Positions 33,172-43,970 of a stretch of 64,000 nucleotides of DNA are shown piece after piece. The position numbers and the translations under genes were made by a program. Below the pieces are notes generated by a model. The model ran no database searches and had not been told where the DNA came from. It worked only from the letters and a program-made list of their open reading frames with translations. The stretch is from Proteles cristata cristata (lineage: Eukaryota > Chordata > Mammalia > Carnivora > Hyaenidae). Location: positions 372,001 through 436,000 of the forward strand of contig JAESUZ010002554.1 in NCBI GenBank assembly GCA_017311185.1, read 5' to 3'. Every line of letters starts with the position of its first letter. Within the stretch, counting starts at the first letter, position 1.

Positions 33172-33384
33172 GACGCCTGGGTGGCTTAGTCAGTTAAGCG
33201 TCCAACTTTCGCTTAGGTCATGATCTCGCGGTTCGTGGGTTCAAGCCCCGCGTCGGACTCTGTGCTGACTGCCAGCTCAGAGCCTGGAGCCTGTTTCAGT
33301 CTGTGACTCCCTCTCTCTCTGACCCTCCCCTGCTCACGCTGTCTCTCTCTCTCTCTCCTAGAAATAAATAAAACGTTAAAAAAA
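33172..33384 (+). mobile_element. Can-SINE, young subfamily
   Basis: GGGACGCCTGGGTGGCTTAG head, CTGACTGCCAGCTCAG core, GTTTCAGTCTGTGACTCCC body and CCTAGAAATAAATAAAACG tail. AGTGAGTGCA / AGTTAGTGCA flanks. Confidence 0.93.
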
Positions 33385-33389
33385 AAAGT

Positions 33390-34316
33390 TAGTGCATGTA
33401 TAAGAAACAATATTTTACTCTGTTACAATACTAAGTCAAATACTTGAACTCTTTACATTTATACATACTTTTTATGTTTGGTGGGTGTCAACAGATGGAA
33501 TGAAATAACTCCAAAACATTTTTAATTATATGAAAAGGCTAAATATATACGGTTCTCTTTTTGAACTTGAAGAGTCTTGTATCCTATATAATGTAGATTT
33601 TGTGAGGTCACAGTTCTTGGTTGTCCTTGTAGCCACCATAGAGACTTCTCATTTTATACTTTTGTACCTTGACTATAGCTTGTTCATTGTTCATATATGT
33701 TCTTACATGTGGTTGATATTACAAGGTCTTACTCTTTTTGTCATCCTAATAGGAATTATTTTCCAATGTTCTCTTCTGTTTTTGTAGTTGTAGTTTCATT
33801 TCAACCTCTTAATATTTTTAAAAAGATTTTCTTGTAACGTTTGCTAGACTTTCTTCTCTAGTTTTTCAGAGCTTCTGTCACCCTTCAGTCAAATTCACGT
33901 TTAGAAAACTTTCCAACTTTTAAGAAAACAAATTATCTAAATTTGTTCAGTTTTTGTTAAGCAAATAAATGTTTGGGAATCTATTGAATTCTTAGAAATA
34001 TCTTTGTCTTCAATTTCGAGAGAGGTGATGAACTTGCATGATTCTAATTTTATTTTCGAAAAATTTAAGGACATTAAACTATAGAGATGCATTTAATTCT
34101 TATGAAGGTTACTGTAGCATCAGCATTAATCCACTAAAAAGGAACCTTTCATGTTATTCCTTTTTTTTAGCTTACATTTTGGTTGAATGGGTCATAAGAG
34201 AGTTATACTTGGCTGAACCTTGGAAAATCATGAATAAAAGAGAGATTAGTACATTTAAAGAGAAAGAAAAGGAAGAAATATAAAAATGGATGTAATTTTC
34301 TCTTTCTTTTTTCTAG
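33390..34316. other. Intron B-C, last part; no feature
   Basis: Repeat-free, AT-rich, ending in the exon C polypyrimidine tract. Absence of repeats for about 0.9 kb before the exon is notable but not diagnostic. Confidence 0.5.
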
Positions 34317-34435
34317 CCCTAGGAAAAGATAAGGATTACATGGATGAATCAGAACATGCTGCTTATGACCGATCTCGGCTTATTAAAGATTTTGTGCCCA
34401 AAGATAATTCTGAATCCAAGGCAAAATTGTCTAAG
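34317..34435 (+). CDS. Coding exon C of the same unidentified gene
   Basis: This 119-nt exon is preceded by a long polypyrimidine tract ending TTTTTTCTAG and followed by AAG|GTAACA, a usable but weaker donor. Entered in phase 1 from exon B, it encodes [20 protein letters not shown] and continues [20 protein letters not shown]. It is strongly charged and hydrophilic and leaves in phase 0. The composition is lysine, aspartate and glutamate rich, unlike the surrounding AT-rich intron, and the exon lies in a repeat-free stretch. It joins in phase to both exon B (17 kb upstream) and exon D (11.5 kb downstream). Further exons between them cannot be excluded. Not recognised as a named family. Confidence 0.78.
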
Positions 34436-34689
34436 GTAACACAAACTCAACTATCAGTGAGTCACTTGAAAGCATTATGTTTAAATTAAAACCTTCCATT
34501 TCCGTTCAACATTAATGTATATTTGTGCTGGAGAATGTAAGAGGGCATGCAGCTTAATACACATCTTTAAGGACTTCAAGGTGGAAAATTCTGTGTAGAT
34601 ATCATATTCAGATACATTATCAATTTTTTTTAAAAAAATATCTGAGCTGTAACATTAACCTTAGAGGTTTGGTACCTCATTTTTTACAT

Positions 34690-34915
34690 TTTTATTTAAA
34701 GGCAGCATGGTTTGATGGGAGCATGGAATGGACCACGATTTGAATTCAAGTTCCACTGCTTCCTAGTTGTGACAGTTTGAACAGGTTAATTAAACTCACT
34801 AAACTTTGTTTTTTTCATCTGTAAAGTTGGATTGTGCTGTCTGCTTGACAGAATTCTTTGATGAGTGCATGAGACAGCTGTATGAAAGTATTTAGAGCAT
34901 AGGTGACTATGCAGG
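34690..34915 (+). repeat. MIR SINE, sense
   Basis: 'Ggcagcatggtttgatggga', 'tttgaattcaagttccactg', 'cttcctagttgtgacagttt' and 'tcatctgtaaagttggattg' give a nearly full MIR. Confidence 0.85.
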
Positions 34916-35185
34916 TTTTTATAACAACACGGAAGCTGAGAATACCTCATTGAAAGTGTAGTTCTTCCACAGAAGAACTGAGCTAGAGTTCAGTTTTAAA
35001 AAACCCTGGCTGTAGCAGTCCCATCAACCTCCAAACAAAATGATTTTGTGCACTCTTCAAAGCATCTGAGTTTGGTCATTCAACACCAAGTAGCATCCTT
35101 ATTTGATATGTGCCAAGACAAATTCTGGCTCAGTCCAAGCCCATTTTTTTTTTCATTGTTTCCTATTGATTAAAGTGGGAATGCC

Positions 35186-35223
<38 letters not shown>

Positions 35224-35841
35224 TTAACACAGGGGGATGACTTAGCTTTCATTGTCACTGCAAAGCTAATAATCACATCCTTGAATATATATTTCTCTGA
35301 TGTTTTATTTGGTTTGGCTTGGATTAATTTTGAAAACCCCTTCATTAGTCACCACAAAAGCATCAGTGAAATATGGCACAATTTAAATATTACTATCATA
35401 CATGAGACCAACTTTGATCAAAAGATGTAAGAGTAAATTCTTGTGTTAAATTTCTTCATCTCTCTTTCATTTTGTTTTGGTAAATGTGGTCAGTATTTTG
35501 TGCCAATAATTCTTAGGTTATCTTTAGAAATCAGGAGTTTGTCTACCCTCTTTACCTCACCAGCCTCCTTGTGTCTGTCTGATCAACATGAAGCTTAGAA
35601 TGTTTCTTCTATCTGTGAACTATTTTTCCAAGTCACCTCAGAGGAAGAGTTATTAGAAATACTGAGGAAAAAAACAGATATTGTTCTAAGATGCCCATAG
35701 CACCAATCAGCAGGCAAACACAGTATGCTTTACATAATTAGGAAATGAACTAAGATAAAATAAAATCTGGCTCATCTGCTTCTCCAGAATTTACCACATA
35801 CCACCAATGATACCCACTATTTCACTTCTGCTCAACAGTAT
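34916..35841. other. No gene; long A run
   Basis: A run of about 28 adenines at 35191-35218. Otherwise intronic sequence. Confidence 0.5.
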
Positions 35842-36198
35842 CCCGCCCTTTCTTTCTCTTTCTTTCTTTCTTTCTTTCTTTCCTTCTTTCCTTCTTTCTT
35901 TCCTTCTTTCTTTCCTTCTTTCTTTCCTTCTCTTCTTTCTTTCTTCCTTTCCTTCTCTTCTTTCTTTCCTTCTTTTCTTCTTTCTCTCTGTCTTCCCCTC
36001 CCTCCCTCTATTCCTTCCTTCCTTCTTTCCTTCCTTCCTTCCTTCCTTCCTTCCTTCCTTCCTTCCTTCCTACTTTTTGTTCTTTCTTTTGTTCTTTCAT
36101 TCTTTCTTTAAGTAGGCCCCATGCCCAATGTGAGGCTTGAACTCACAACCCTGAGGTCAAGAGTCACATGCGGTACAGACTAAGCCACCCAGGCACCC
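35842..36198 (-). mobile_element. Can-SINE (antisense) with tail expanded into a pyrimidine microsatellite
   Basis: Only about 88 bp at the right (36112-36199) is recognisable SINE head, ending CTAAGCCACCCAGGCACCCC. The rest, 35849-36111, is a (TTTC)/(TTCC)/(TCTT) tract where the body and tail should be. CAACAGTA flanks both ends (35834-35841 and 36199-36206), so the tract lies inside one insertion. Confidence 0.8.
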
Positions 36199-36206
36199 CA
36201 ACAGTA

Positions 36207-37900
36207 GCCATTTCTCATTCTCACTTTGAATAGACTTGAATTGCGGAATATCAAAGTTAAGAATAAATAAATAAAAATAAAATAAAATAAATTAAACCTG
36301 CATGCATATTTTGTTTTTGATGTTAAAATAAGGGAATGGTATATGATGATGGTAATAGATCACAGTTGTTCAAACTAAGAAATACTAAAAAGAAACATAC
36401 TAAGAAATCCTAGTGTAATGTCTTATTGAATCTAATTACAAACTTTTCTGCTATTGAACTTCTACTCAAAATGTAAGAAAAAGTCATGCATCAGCTGGAT
36501 GGTTTGGACTTACTTTTTTTTAGTTTCTATTAAAATATGTCCACTTTTATCCATTTCATAGCTTAGAGTACAGTACAAATTCCATTTGAACAAGTGGTCC
36601 CATTATATAAAGAAAAAAACGTTTAAAAGCCCTTAACTGGTTACCTCACTATCTACAAACGAAGGGCAAAATAATCTGCTTGGGTTATGTTATTTGTGTA
36701 CATTTGTTACAGGGAACTTTGAAGAGCAGTGACTTTTATTTCTACTATTTGGGCCAGCATCTGGATATCCTTACATTTATAAATTGGTCAGCCTTCCTCT
36801 TACTCCATCCAACTACTAAATGATATGAGTATTTATGTGCATATATTAGATATATATTTCTTTAAGTTGGACCTTATAAAATTGACATGAGCCCTTCATT
36901 TATGTGCTACAAAATGTAATTTTTATATTGTTTAAATTAACATGTATGAATATATGCATACAGTCTGTGGCTGAAGATCTGTGCTTCACACATTTTTTTT
37001 GGTTGGGATAATTGTACTGATTGCAACATGCCCCATGCATATGATGTGAGGCAACTGATATTTTATGCCTTTTCAAAAGTTACTTAGTTACAAAGGGATC
37101 TTTTTAGAGGTGGCAAAGCAAGTTTATAGAGCAAAAACTTGCAGGGGAAAGTGACTGCTAATATAAACTATATTGTAAGTAATGGTAAGTAGCAGATTAC
37201 AGAAAAACAAAAGGAACTTTCCAACAAAATTTGCCATTAGCTGTAAAAATAGGTTCATAGGAAATAACTCCAAGGTAGTATCTTACATTGAATTTATGAG
37301 GAAGTTTGCTGAGCTCATCAGCTGTAAAAACAAACAAGCAAATCTGAAAATGTATGGAGCATTTGATTTGTCAACCATTGTGCAAATGTTGCCTGAATGA
37401 TCTTGAGTCAGCATGCTGAGTTTAAATTTTGATCATATATCCGTTACTTATAATATTTTAATAAGCTAAGTATATTTGTAGGGCACCATGGTTTGTTCTA
37501 GAATTAATTTTCAGAACAATGAGTTGTAACCTTAAGGTATTTTACTTCTAATCATGAACTTTTGTGATATCATTTACACTAAAATTCTTTAATATTTGAG
37601 AAAATAAAAGCATCTACAATACTAATGTCTACTATGATGAAGTTATATTGATAAAGTAATAGTAAATAGTAGTAAATGTTTATGTATTTGGAAGATACTA
37701 TGTGCAAAACTTGTAGGACAGAGGAAGATGGCACGTATGGATAGGTGTTGCTGTGCAGGTACTGGGGCGTAGCACAAGATACATGCATATAAATGGAGAG
37801 AGCTAAAAGACTCTGGAAATGAGACGTCATGCTAACTATGGGATAAATCTAGACTTAGCTCACCTAAAGCTTTTTGATAAGAGCCATTTTAAATAACTAG
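36207..37900. other. No feature recognised
   Basis: SINE-free intronic sequence of 1.7 kb. Short AATAAAATAAA run at 36260-36290. No exon candidate. Confidence 0.45.
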
Positions 37901-37919
37901 AGGTACTGTAGTAGATGGG

Positions 37920-38358
37920 AAATAGGCCACAGTCTTTCTTATATCTCTATTTTAAGCAACTCCCATCAAGAGGTAGAATCATTAGAATGGCCTTGGCCCT
38001 TGCTTTGGCTAGTATAGTAGACTGCTGCAGAAGTCACAATGTGACAGCACTGACTTTTGGACTCCAAGGATCTTGTGCTCCTATTCTTTCTCTTGGGACT
38101 GTGCCTCCACCATAGTAAACAAGCCAGAATTAACCTGCCTGAAGATGAGGCATATAGATCAGAGTCTAGTGAGCCCAGTTGCCCCAACTGAAGCAGTGAC
38201 ATGAGAGAATTCAGTGGCAAAGACCAGGAAACTCGGACACTTAAAAAGTCCAGTTGAACCCAGATGAACTACCCAGTTGGGTGCAGCATGGAATCATGAT
38301 CTAAATAAAAATTGTTTGGTGATAATTTGTTTCTCAACAGTAGATAATTGATGCATTC
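37920..38358 (+). mobile_element. MLT1-type LTR (ERVL-MaLR), sense, old
   Basis: 'Caactcccatcaagaggtag', 'tgctttggctagtatagtag', 'gcagaagtcacaatgtgaca' and the end 'aaataaaaattgtttggtga' with 'caacagtagataattgatgc' match the MLT1 pattern, including the polyadenylation signal near the end. No internal retroviral sequence adjoins it. Confidence 0.75.
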
Positions 38359-38715
38359 ATGAATCTTAAAGAAGTGTGTTGGCTGACACCAGTGATTGTT
38401 AACATAAAGTGGGTTCTTCCTTGATTACTGGGAAGATTTGAAAAATTGTCCTAAGCTTTCCACAACATGCTCATGTTATCCATTTCACTCTACAGAGCCC
38501 AAGTATATTTTAAATGTCATAACCTAAATAATGTGGTATCTAGCCATCCTATCTAAAACATTCTGACATTGTCTATCTTAAAAAAAAAACAACTATTTAC
38601 AAAAGTGTTTTATTTGTGATAACATTAAATCAAAGTAGAATTTTAAGATTACCTTCAATTGAACTATTTGTGGATAATTAGAAGTAGGAGTCACAAGTAC
38701 CTACTAAAATTGGTG
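38359..38715. other. No feature recognised
   Basis: AT-rich intronic sequence. Confidence 0.5.
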
Positions 38716-38730
38716 AAGAATTATTTTTTA

Positions 38731-38942
38731 TTTATTTAAATTTTTTAACATTTATTTATTTTTGAGAGACAGAGCATGAGCAGAGGAGGGAAGAGAGAGA
38801 GAGGGAGACACAAAATCTGAAGCAGGCTCCAGTCTCTGAGCTGTCAGCACAGAGCCCAACATGGGGCTCAAACTCATGAACCATAAGATCATGACCTGAG
38901 CCGAAGTTGGCCGCTTAACTGACTGAGCTACCCAGGTGCCCC
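38731..38942 (-). mobile_element. Can-SINE, older, antisense
   Basis: Complement tail, GA-rich body and CTGAGCTACCCAGGTGCCCC head. Exact 15-bp duplication AAGAATTATTTTTTA at 38716-38730 and 38943-38957. Confidence 0.93.
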
Positions 38943-38967
38943 AAGAATTATTTTTTAAAGTCAAATT

Positions 38968-38968
<1 letters not shown>

Positions 38969-39063
<95 letters not shown>

Positions 39064-39153
39064 TCCCTCCCTCCCTCCCTCCCTCCCTCCCTTCCTTCCT
39101 TCCTTCCTTCCTTCCTTCCTTCCTCTCTCTCTCTCTCTCTCTCTCTCTTCTTT
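38969..39153. repeat. Compound pyrimidine microsatellite
   Basis: About 185 bp of continuous pyrimidine on the plus strand: (TTTC)n, (TC)n, (TCCC)n, (TTCC)n, then (TC)n again. It begins 11 bp after the target-site duplication of the adjacent SINE. Arginine/glutamate and serine/leucine open frames over it are artefacts. Confidence 0.95.
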
Positions 39154-39159
39154 CTTTAC

Positions 39160-40645
39160 ATTTTGACAAAAAGTCTCTGTCACAGCTATATGGATAAAAA
39201 AAATTCAGGAAGTAAATTTGTAATGAAAAAAAGGAAAAATTCCATAAATTCATAGAAACTGAGTCACCTGCTCTGGTTGCAAGCAGAGTTCTAGAGTAGA
39301 GAGAGATTTTTTTCTAAAATACTTTGAGTGAATATTGTCTTTTTCTGTCGTATTAATATAGAGATCATTATGAATAACAATTAAATATAAGGTCTTACTG
39401 CCAACTGGATGACCCCCAGAAGCAAAACCCTTCTCTCTGTCAGAGCACCGTGTCCTACACACCAGTTGAGGCCTCTAGATGTAGATAATTTACAGGGAAC
39501 ATCTACAGTTAATTTAGGTTAGAAGGAACTAATCTGTGACACAGAACCCATGGCTTCTGTAGTGGACATTAATGAAGAATTTGCTGCTGCTACTATCCCT
39601 CAGGATGCCAAGAACAACTGCAGATGTGGCCAATCATCAGTCTGGTAATATGAATCTATATTCTGAATTTGAGTGACTTCTCCTCTTAAAAGATGATGAA
39701 TATCAAAACAGACAAGAAAAAGGTTATGGATCAGGGAAATTTTGATATGAATATTTTAGCTGTTCATTAAATTTAGATCACAAAGCCATTCAGTTTGACT
39801 GTGTCAACTGGCATTGGCAGATGGTATTCATCTTCAACTCAACTGGTAACAGGAATAATGTCCTATGGAGGCTGGAGACACATCATATGTCAGAGAATGT
39901 AGAGGAAGATGGCCTTCGCAGTTTCCTGTACCTTTCATGTGGGCATCCATTGGCAGCTGTTTCATATGCCTCAGTGACTCTTTGCCTCCAAATAATGCAC
40001 AGGGATTATTAGCATTCTGAACTTGCATACTTTTTTCCTAGCAATTATGTGATAATGATGACTTAAACTACAATATAAATGACTAAACTGGGCCCTATGG
40101 AGCTGCTTTAATTGACAGAATTACACATGAAATTAAATGCTAATTATTTGCATGTATTAGGATAGTCAGTTTCTAAGGAAAATGTTAATATTTATATAAT
40201 CTTAGGGCCTGAAGTAATATTTTTTTTAATTTAATAATACTATTTTGGGAAATGGTACCATAAATATTTAATTTTCATATATATTATAGAACATACAGCA
40301 AGTTATCTTGATTTGTTCATCTTTTTGGCCACTGTCTTAGTTTATTTTCTTGCCTAGTATAAGAAGGCTTCTTTTCCAACAGCCCAAAAGATGTTTAGTC
40401 TTGTTTGCAGAGTCTTAGTCTAAATAGAAAAAAATATTATGCTGCCTGCAACCATAGGAGACATCTCCTTACCTTGTGCCATTTAAGTATTTATCTTGAC
40501 CCTCAGAAACCTTCCCTAGTAAGTAGTGAGGACTTGTCCTTCTCTAGCCTATTACTAGTCTAGATATTACAGAAGATTTAGCATAAGATTTTTCTAGAAT
40601 TGGTCTACATTATCTGTAGATTACTTAAACCTAAATGTAATGTGT
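39160..40645. other. No gene recognised
   Basis: Intronic. The 39470-40030 block has mixed composition and two short overlapping frames on opposite strands, but no splice pair or repeat that I can name. Confidence 0.4.
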
Positions 40646-40650
40646 GCACG

Positions 40651-40691
<41 letters not shown>
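40645..40691. repeat. (TG)n microsatellite
   Basis: About 18 pure TG units after GTGCACGCATG. Confidence 0.93.
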
Positions 40692-40881
40692 TGTTATGAT
40701 AAAGGCACTTCAAGTAAGTAATGAAATATTGATCTTTCAAAAATGTGCAAATGTTCTCACAATAATAGTTCAATAAGAGGCTACACTAATTTTAGATGCC
40801 TAGTATATCTTATACCCAAATGAATTATTGAAGAGCTAAATAGTTAATAAGCTTACAGTGGATATATAAATACAAAATAAG

Positions 40882-40883
<2 letters not shown>

Positions 40884-40912
<29 letters not shown>
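40884..40912. repeat. Long T run
   Basis: About 29 uninterrupted thymines with no SINE or LINE body attached on either side that I recognise. Confidence 0.9.
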
Positions 40913-40915
<3 letters not shown>

Positions 40916-40980
40916 AATCACAGAATAGTAAAAGGACCTTTCTAAATGGTCTTTTTAAACCAACAATAAAATCGATCATG

Positions 40981-41170
40981 GGGGTGCCTAGGTGGCTTAG
41001 TCAGTTAAATGGCTGACTTGATTTTGAGTCAGGTCATGACCTCAGGGTTCTTGAGATTAAGCCCTGTGTTGTACCCTGTGCTGAAGCAGGGAGACTCCTT
41101 AGGATTCTTTCTCTCCCTCTGTCTTCTGCACCCCCCACCCTCTGCTCTCATAAGAAACATTTTTAAAAAA
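40981..41170 (+). mobile_element. Can-SINE, older generic type
   Basis: GGGGTGCCTAGGTGGCTTAG head, CAGGGAGACTCCTTAGGATT body and short tail. ATCGATCATGG / ACTGATCATGG flanks. Confidence 0.85.
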
Positions 41171-41430
41171 CTGATCATGGAAAACTTGATAGATTTGACT
41201 GTTTACATACTAATCCATATCAATATTACAATAAAATTAGAGAATGGAGAAACTTAAGATATGATAATGAACTGATATAATAGAACATACATACCAAACA
41301 ATAGTTAATATTCTTAATTTATAAAGATATGTACTCAATAAATATAAGAGTGAACAAAATTGAAAAGCAGTATAATTTAACATGTAAAACTATCAGCAGT
41401 ACTAGCAATTGTAGAAATACAAATATAAGG
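41171..41430. other. No feature recognised
   Basis: AT-rich intronic sequence. Confidence 0.5.
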
Positions 41431-41431
41431 T

Positions 41432-42130
41432 TCCGGAGGCCGGCTCCAGCAGGTTCAGAGGTCCCTGAAGGATGGATGGTGTCGGCGAGGGAGGGGTGAG
41501 AGAGTCACGAGAATCTTTCTGGTCACCAGGCAGGCATCTCTGCTCTGACTGGGGCTCAACTTTATTTTATAATTAAATGTTTGGGGGACGGCACAGAAGT
41601 GGCATTTGCCTTAGACAATGATTTCCGATGACAAATTTCTTTGATATGTAAGAATTTCCCAGAACATAGATTTGTAGAAGACTCCTGCATAACCTTTATC
41701 AATAGAGATTGAGGTAGGGGATTTAGATGTTTATCATATGGGAAAGGAAGGCATCTTTAGCATACAAGACAATGTTTTTAGCATCAAAAAGGTGAAAGTT
41801 AGTTCTTTGTGAGCAGGGGTCAATAGCTTGTTTGTTTAAGGGGAAATATTAAGAAAAACAGTTCTTTCAGGAAACACAAATGTTTGTTCCCATAATCACA
41901 AAAGAAGAAATTCCTACAATAGGTTCCTTCACAGGGTGCAATCAGCATATTCAAGGCCAGAGTAAGTCACTCTGAATACCATCACAAGATACCTTGGGGG
42001 TCGGAGCTCCAAGCAGAAACCATTGGTTGCGGGTGGATATTGGTTGCCATCTGACTAGTAAGAGTCCTTATAGCTTACCTTAACCTCATAGGGAGTTCTT
42101 TCTCAACTTATGAGCTCAGAAATGGCTCTC
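41432..42130 (-). mobile_element. Solo LTR of an endogenous retrovirus, antisense
   Basis: About 700 bp, clearly different in composition from the surrounding AT-rich intron. On the minus strand it has the order of an LTR: a U3-like region, an AATAAAG polyadenylation signal (complement near 41560), then a GC-rich CT-containing R/U5-like end with CTCACCCCTCCCTCGCC. No gag, pol or env sequence and no primer-binding site adjoin it, so it is a solitary LTR. Exact ends and duplication were not resolved. Class not assigned. Confidence 0.65.
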
Positions 42131-42146
42131 AGTAGTAAGCAATGTT

Positions 42147-42343
42147 CTTTTTTAATATTTATTGATTTTTGAGACACAGAGTACAAGTTAGGGAGGAACA
42201 AGGAGAGAGGGAGACACAGAATACTAAGCAGGCTCCAGTCTCTGAGCTGTTAGCCCAATGCGGGGCTGGAACTCACCAACTATGAGATCATGACCTGAGC
42301 CAAAGTCAGATGCTTAGCTGACTGAAGCCACTCAGGTACCCCA
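42147..42343 (-). mobile_element. Can-SINE, older, antisense
   Basis: GAGACACAGAATACTAAGC body complement through CTCAGGTACCCC head. TAAGCAATGTT duplicated at 42136-42146 and 42344-42354. Confidence 0.9.
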
Positions 42344-42499
42344 TAAGCAATGTTTTTTTTTTCAATCAAATTAAAAAATAATTTTTCAGAAACCAATATT
42401 GACAGTATAAACTGTTACTTATTATTGCTACTTGGTAGACATGTATATTGATTCTCATTTTCTGGAAAACAAGTTAACAATAAGGATTAAAAGCCTTAA

Positions 42500-43330
42500 A
42501 ATAATTTTGCCTTTTGACCCACTTCTAAGAATTTATTCAGAGAATGTAATTAGATGTTAGCCCATATAATTATGTTTAAGGATGTTTCTCACACTGTAAT
42601 TTGTGAAGGGGTGGGGATTATAAACACTTAAATGTTTGAAAGTAAAATTAAAAATAATAATGCTTTCATTTGCAACAGCATGAATGGGACTAGAGTGTAC
42701 TATGCTAAGTGACATAAGTCAGTCAGAGAAAGACAAAAGCCATAACTTCACTTATATATGGAATGTAAGAAACACAACAGATGAACATAAGGGAAGAGAA
42801 GGAAAAATAAGATAAAAACAGAGAGGGAGGCAAACCATAAGAGTCTCTTAAATACAGAGAACAAACAGGGTTGCTGGAAGAGAGCTGGGTGGGGGGGATG
42901 GACTAAATGGATGATGGGCCTTAAAGGGACACTTGTTGGGATGAGCACCAGGTATTATATGTGATGAATCACTGGCTGCTACTCCTGAAACAAATACTAC
43001 ACTGTATGTTAACTAACTTTAATTTAAATAAATAAATTTAATTAAAAGTAATAATGCCCTCAAATAAGTCAATTAAAAAATAAACTTCCAAAAATAGGTA
43101 AGGATGATGAGAAATTATCACAATGTATGATTATGTAAACAGGTTGTTATAAAAAGCAATATGTACAGTTTGATATCAATTATATAAAAATATCTAACTA
43201 TTACTGAGAAGGTACTCAACAAATTTTGATAGTGTTTATCACTGGGTCATAGAAGTGAAATGACATAAAATTATTTCATGTGTTCTTAAATTTAAACCAT
43301 AAGTATTATCACACATTATCATCCCCATTT
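42500..43330 (+). repeat. Older LINE-like relic split by a younger L1
   Basis: 'Gacccacttctaagaattta' and 'taaacacttaaatgtttgaa' to the left, and 'gatgatgagaaattatcaca', 'aaaaagcaatatgtacagtt' to the right of the younger L1, have the order of the 3' region of old LINEs. Family uncertain. Confidence 0.4.
42655..43060 (+). mobile_element. L1 LINE 3' end, sense
   Basis: 'Acagcatgaatgggactaga', 'ctaagtgacataagtcagtc', 'aaaccataagagtctcttaa', 'gacacttgttgggatgagca' and the final 'ctttaatttaaataaataaa' are carnivore L1 3' end and UTR. 5'-truncated. Confidence 0.9.
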
Positions 43331-43484
43331 TGAAGTTTTACATAGCTAATAAATGACTGAGCCAAGATTTGGAAAATAAGATGGTTTTGTTTCCTGAAAC
43401 TATTCTTCCACTTGCTACACTGGCAAGACAAGAGCAGTTCAGGACTTCATCTTTGAAGGCTGGTAACTATTATAAGTAGCATTT

Positions 43485-43720
43485 CAATTTGTCCCCCTAA
43501 TATGTATCAATCACTTATACATTGAAAGCTGTGGTAAGCACTTTATATGTATTATCTCATTTAATTTCCATACTCAGTGATAGGAACCAGTAGCAGTCTC
43601 ATTTTACTAATGAAGAAAATAAGGGTTAAAGATGGTAAGTTTTCTTGTCCAGTGTCTGAGCTAGACAATAACCCAGCTGGATTGTAGCATGTCTCTTTGA
43701 TTCCAGAACTCTGTGCCTTT
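43485..43720 (+). repeat. MIR SINE, sense, interrupted by a Can-SINE
   Basis: 'Ttatatgtattatctcattt', 'agtctcattttactaatgaa', 'gaaaataagggttaaagatg' and 'gtccagtgtctgagctagac' follow MIR, ending at the SINE insertion. Confidence 0.8.
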
Positions 43721-43956
43721 AAAAAAAATTTTTTTAATGTTTATTTTACTTTTGAGACACTGAGAGACAGAGTGTGAGTGGGGAAGGGGCAGAGAGAGAG
43801 GGAACAGAGAATCCGAAGCAGGCTCTAGGCTCTGAGCTGTCAGTACAGAGCCTGACATGGGGCTTGAACTCACGAACTGTGAGATCATGACCATGAGATC
43901 GTGACCTGAGCTGAATGAAGTCAGACGCCCAACCGACTGAGCCACCCAGCTGTCCC
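43721..43956 (-). mobile_element. Can-SINE, older, antisense, with a small internal duplication
   Basis: Complement of a full copy. The block GAGATCATGACC is repeated as GAGATCGTGACC (43881-43910). Exact 14-bp duplication AACTCTGTGCCTTT at 43707-43720 and 43957-43970. Confidence 0.93.
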
Positions 43957-43970
43957 AACTCTGTGCCTTT

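Noticed and set aside
35807..36115. 102-codon Phe/Leu/Ser-rich open frame
   Set aside because: It is a translation of the pyrimidine microsatellite inside the SINE insertion.
38752..39253. Arg/Glu/Lys-repeat open frames on the minus strand and Ser/Leu frame on the plus strand
   Set aside because: Products of the compound pyrimidine microsatellite and the neighbouring SINE; no splice signals.
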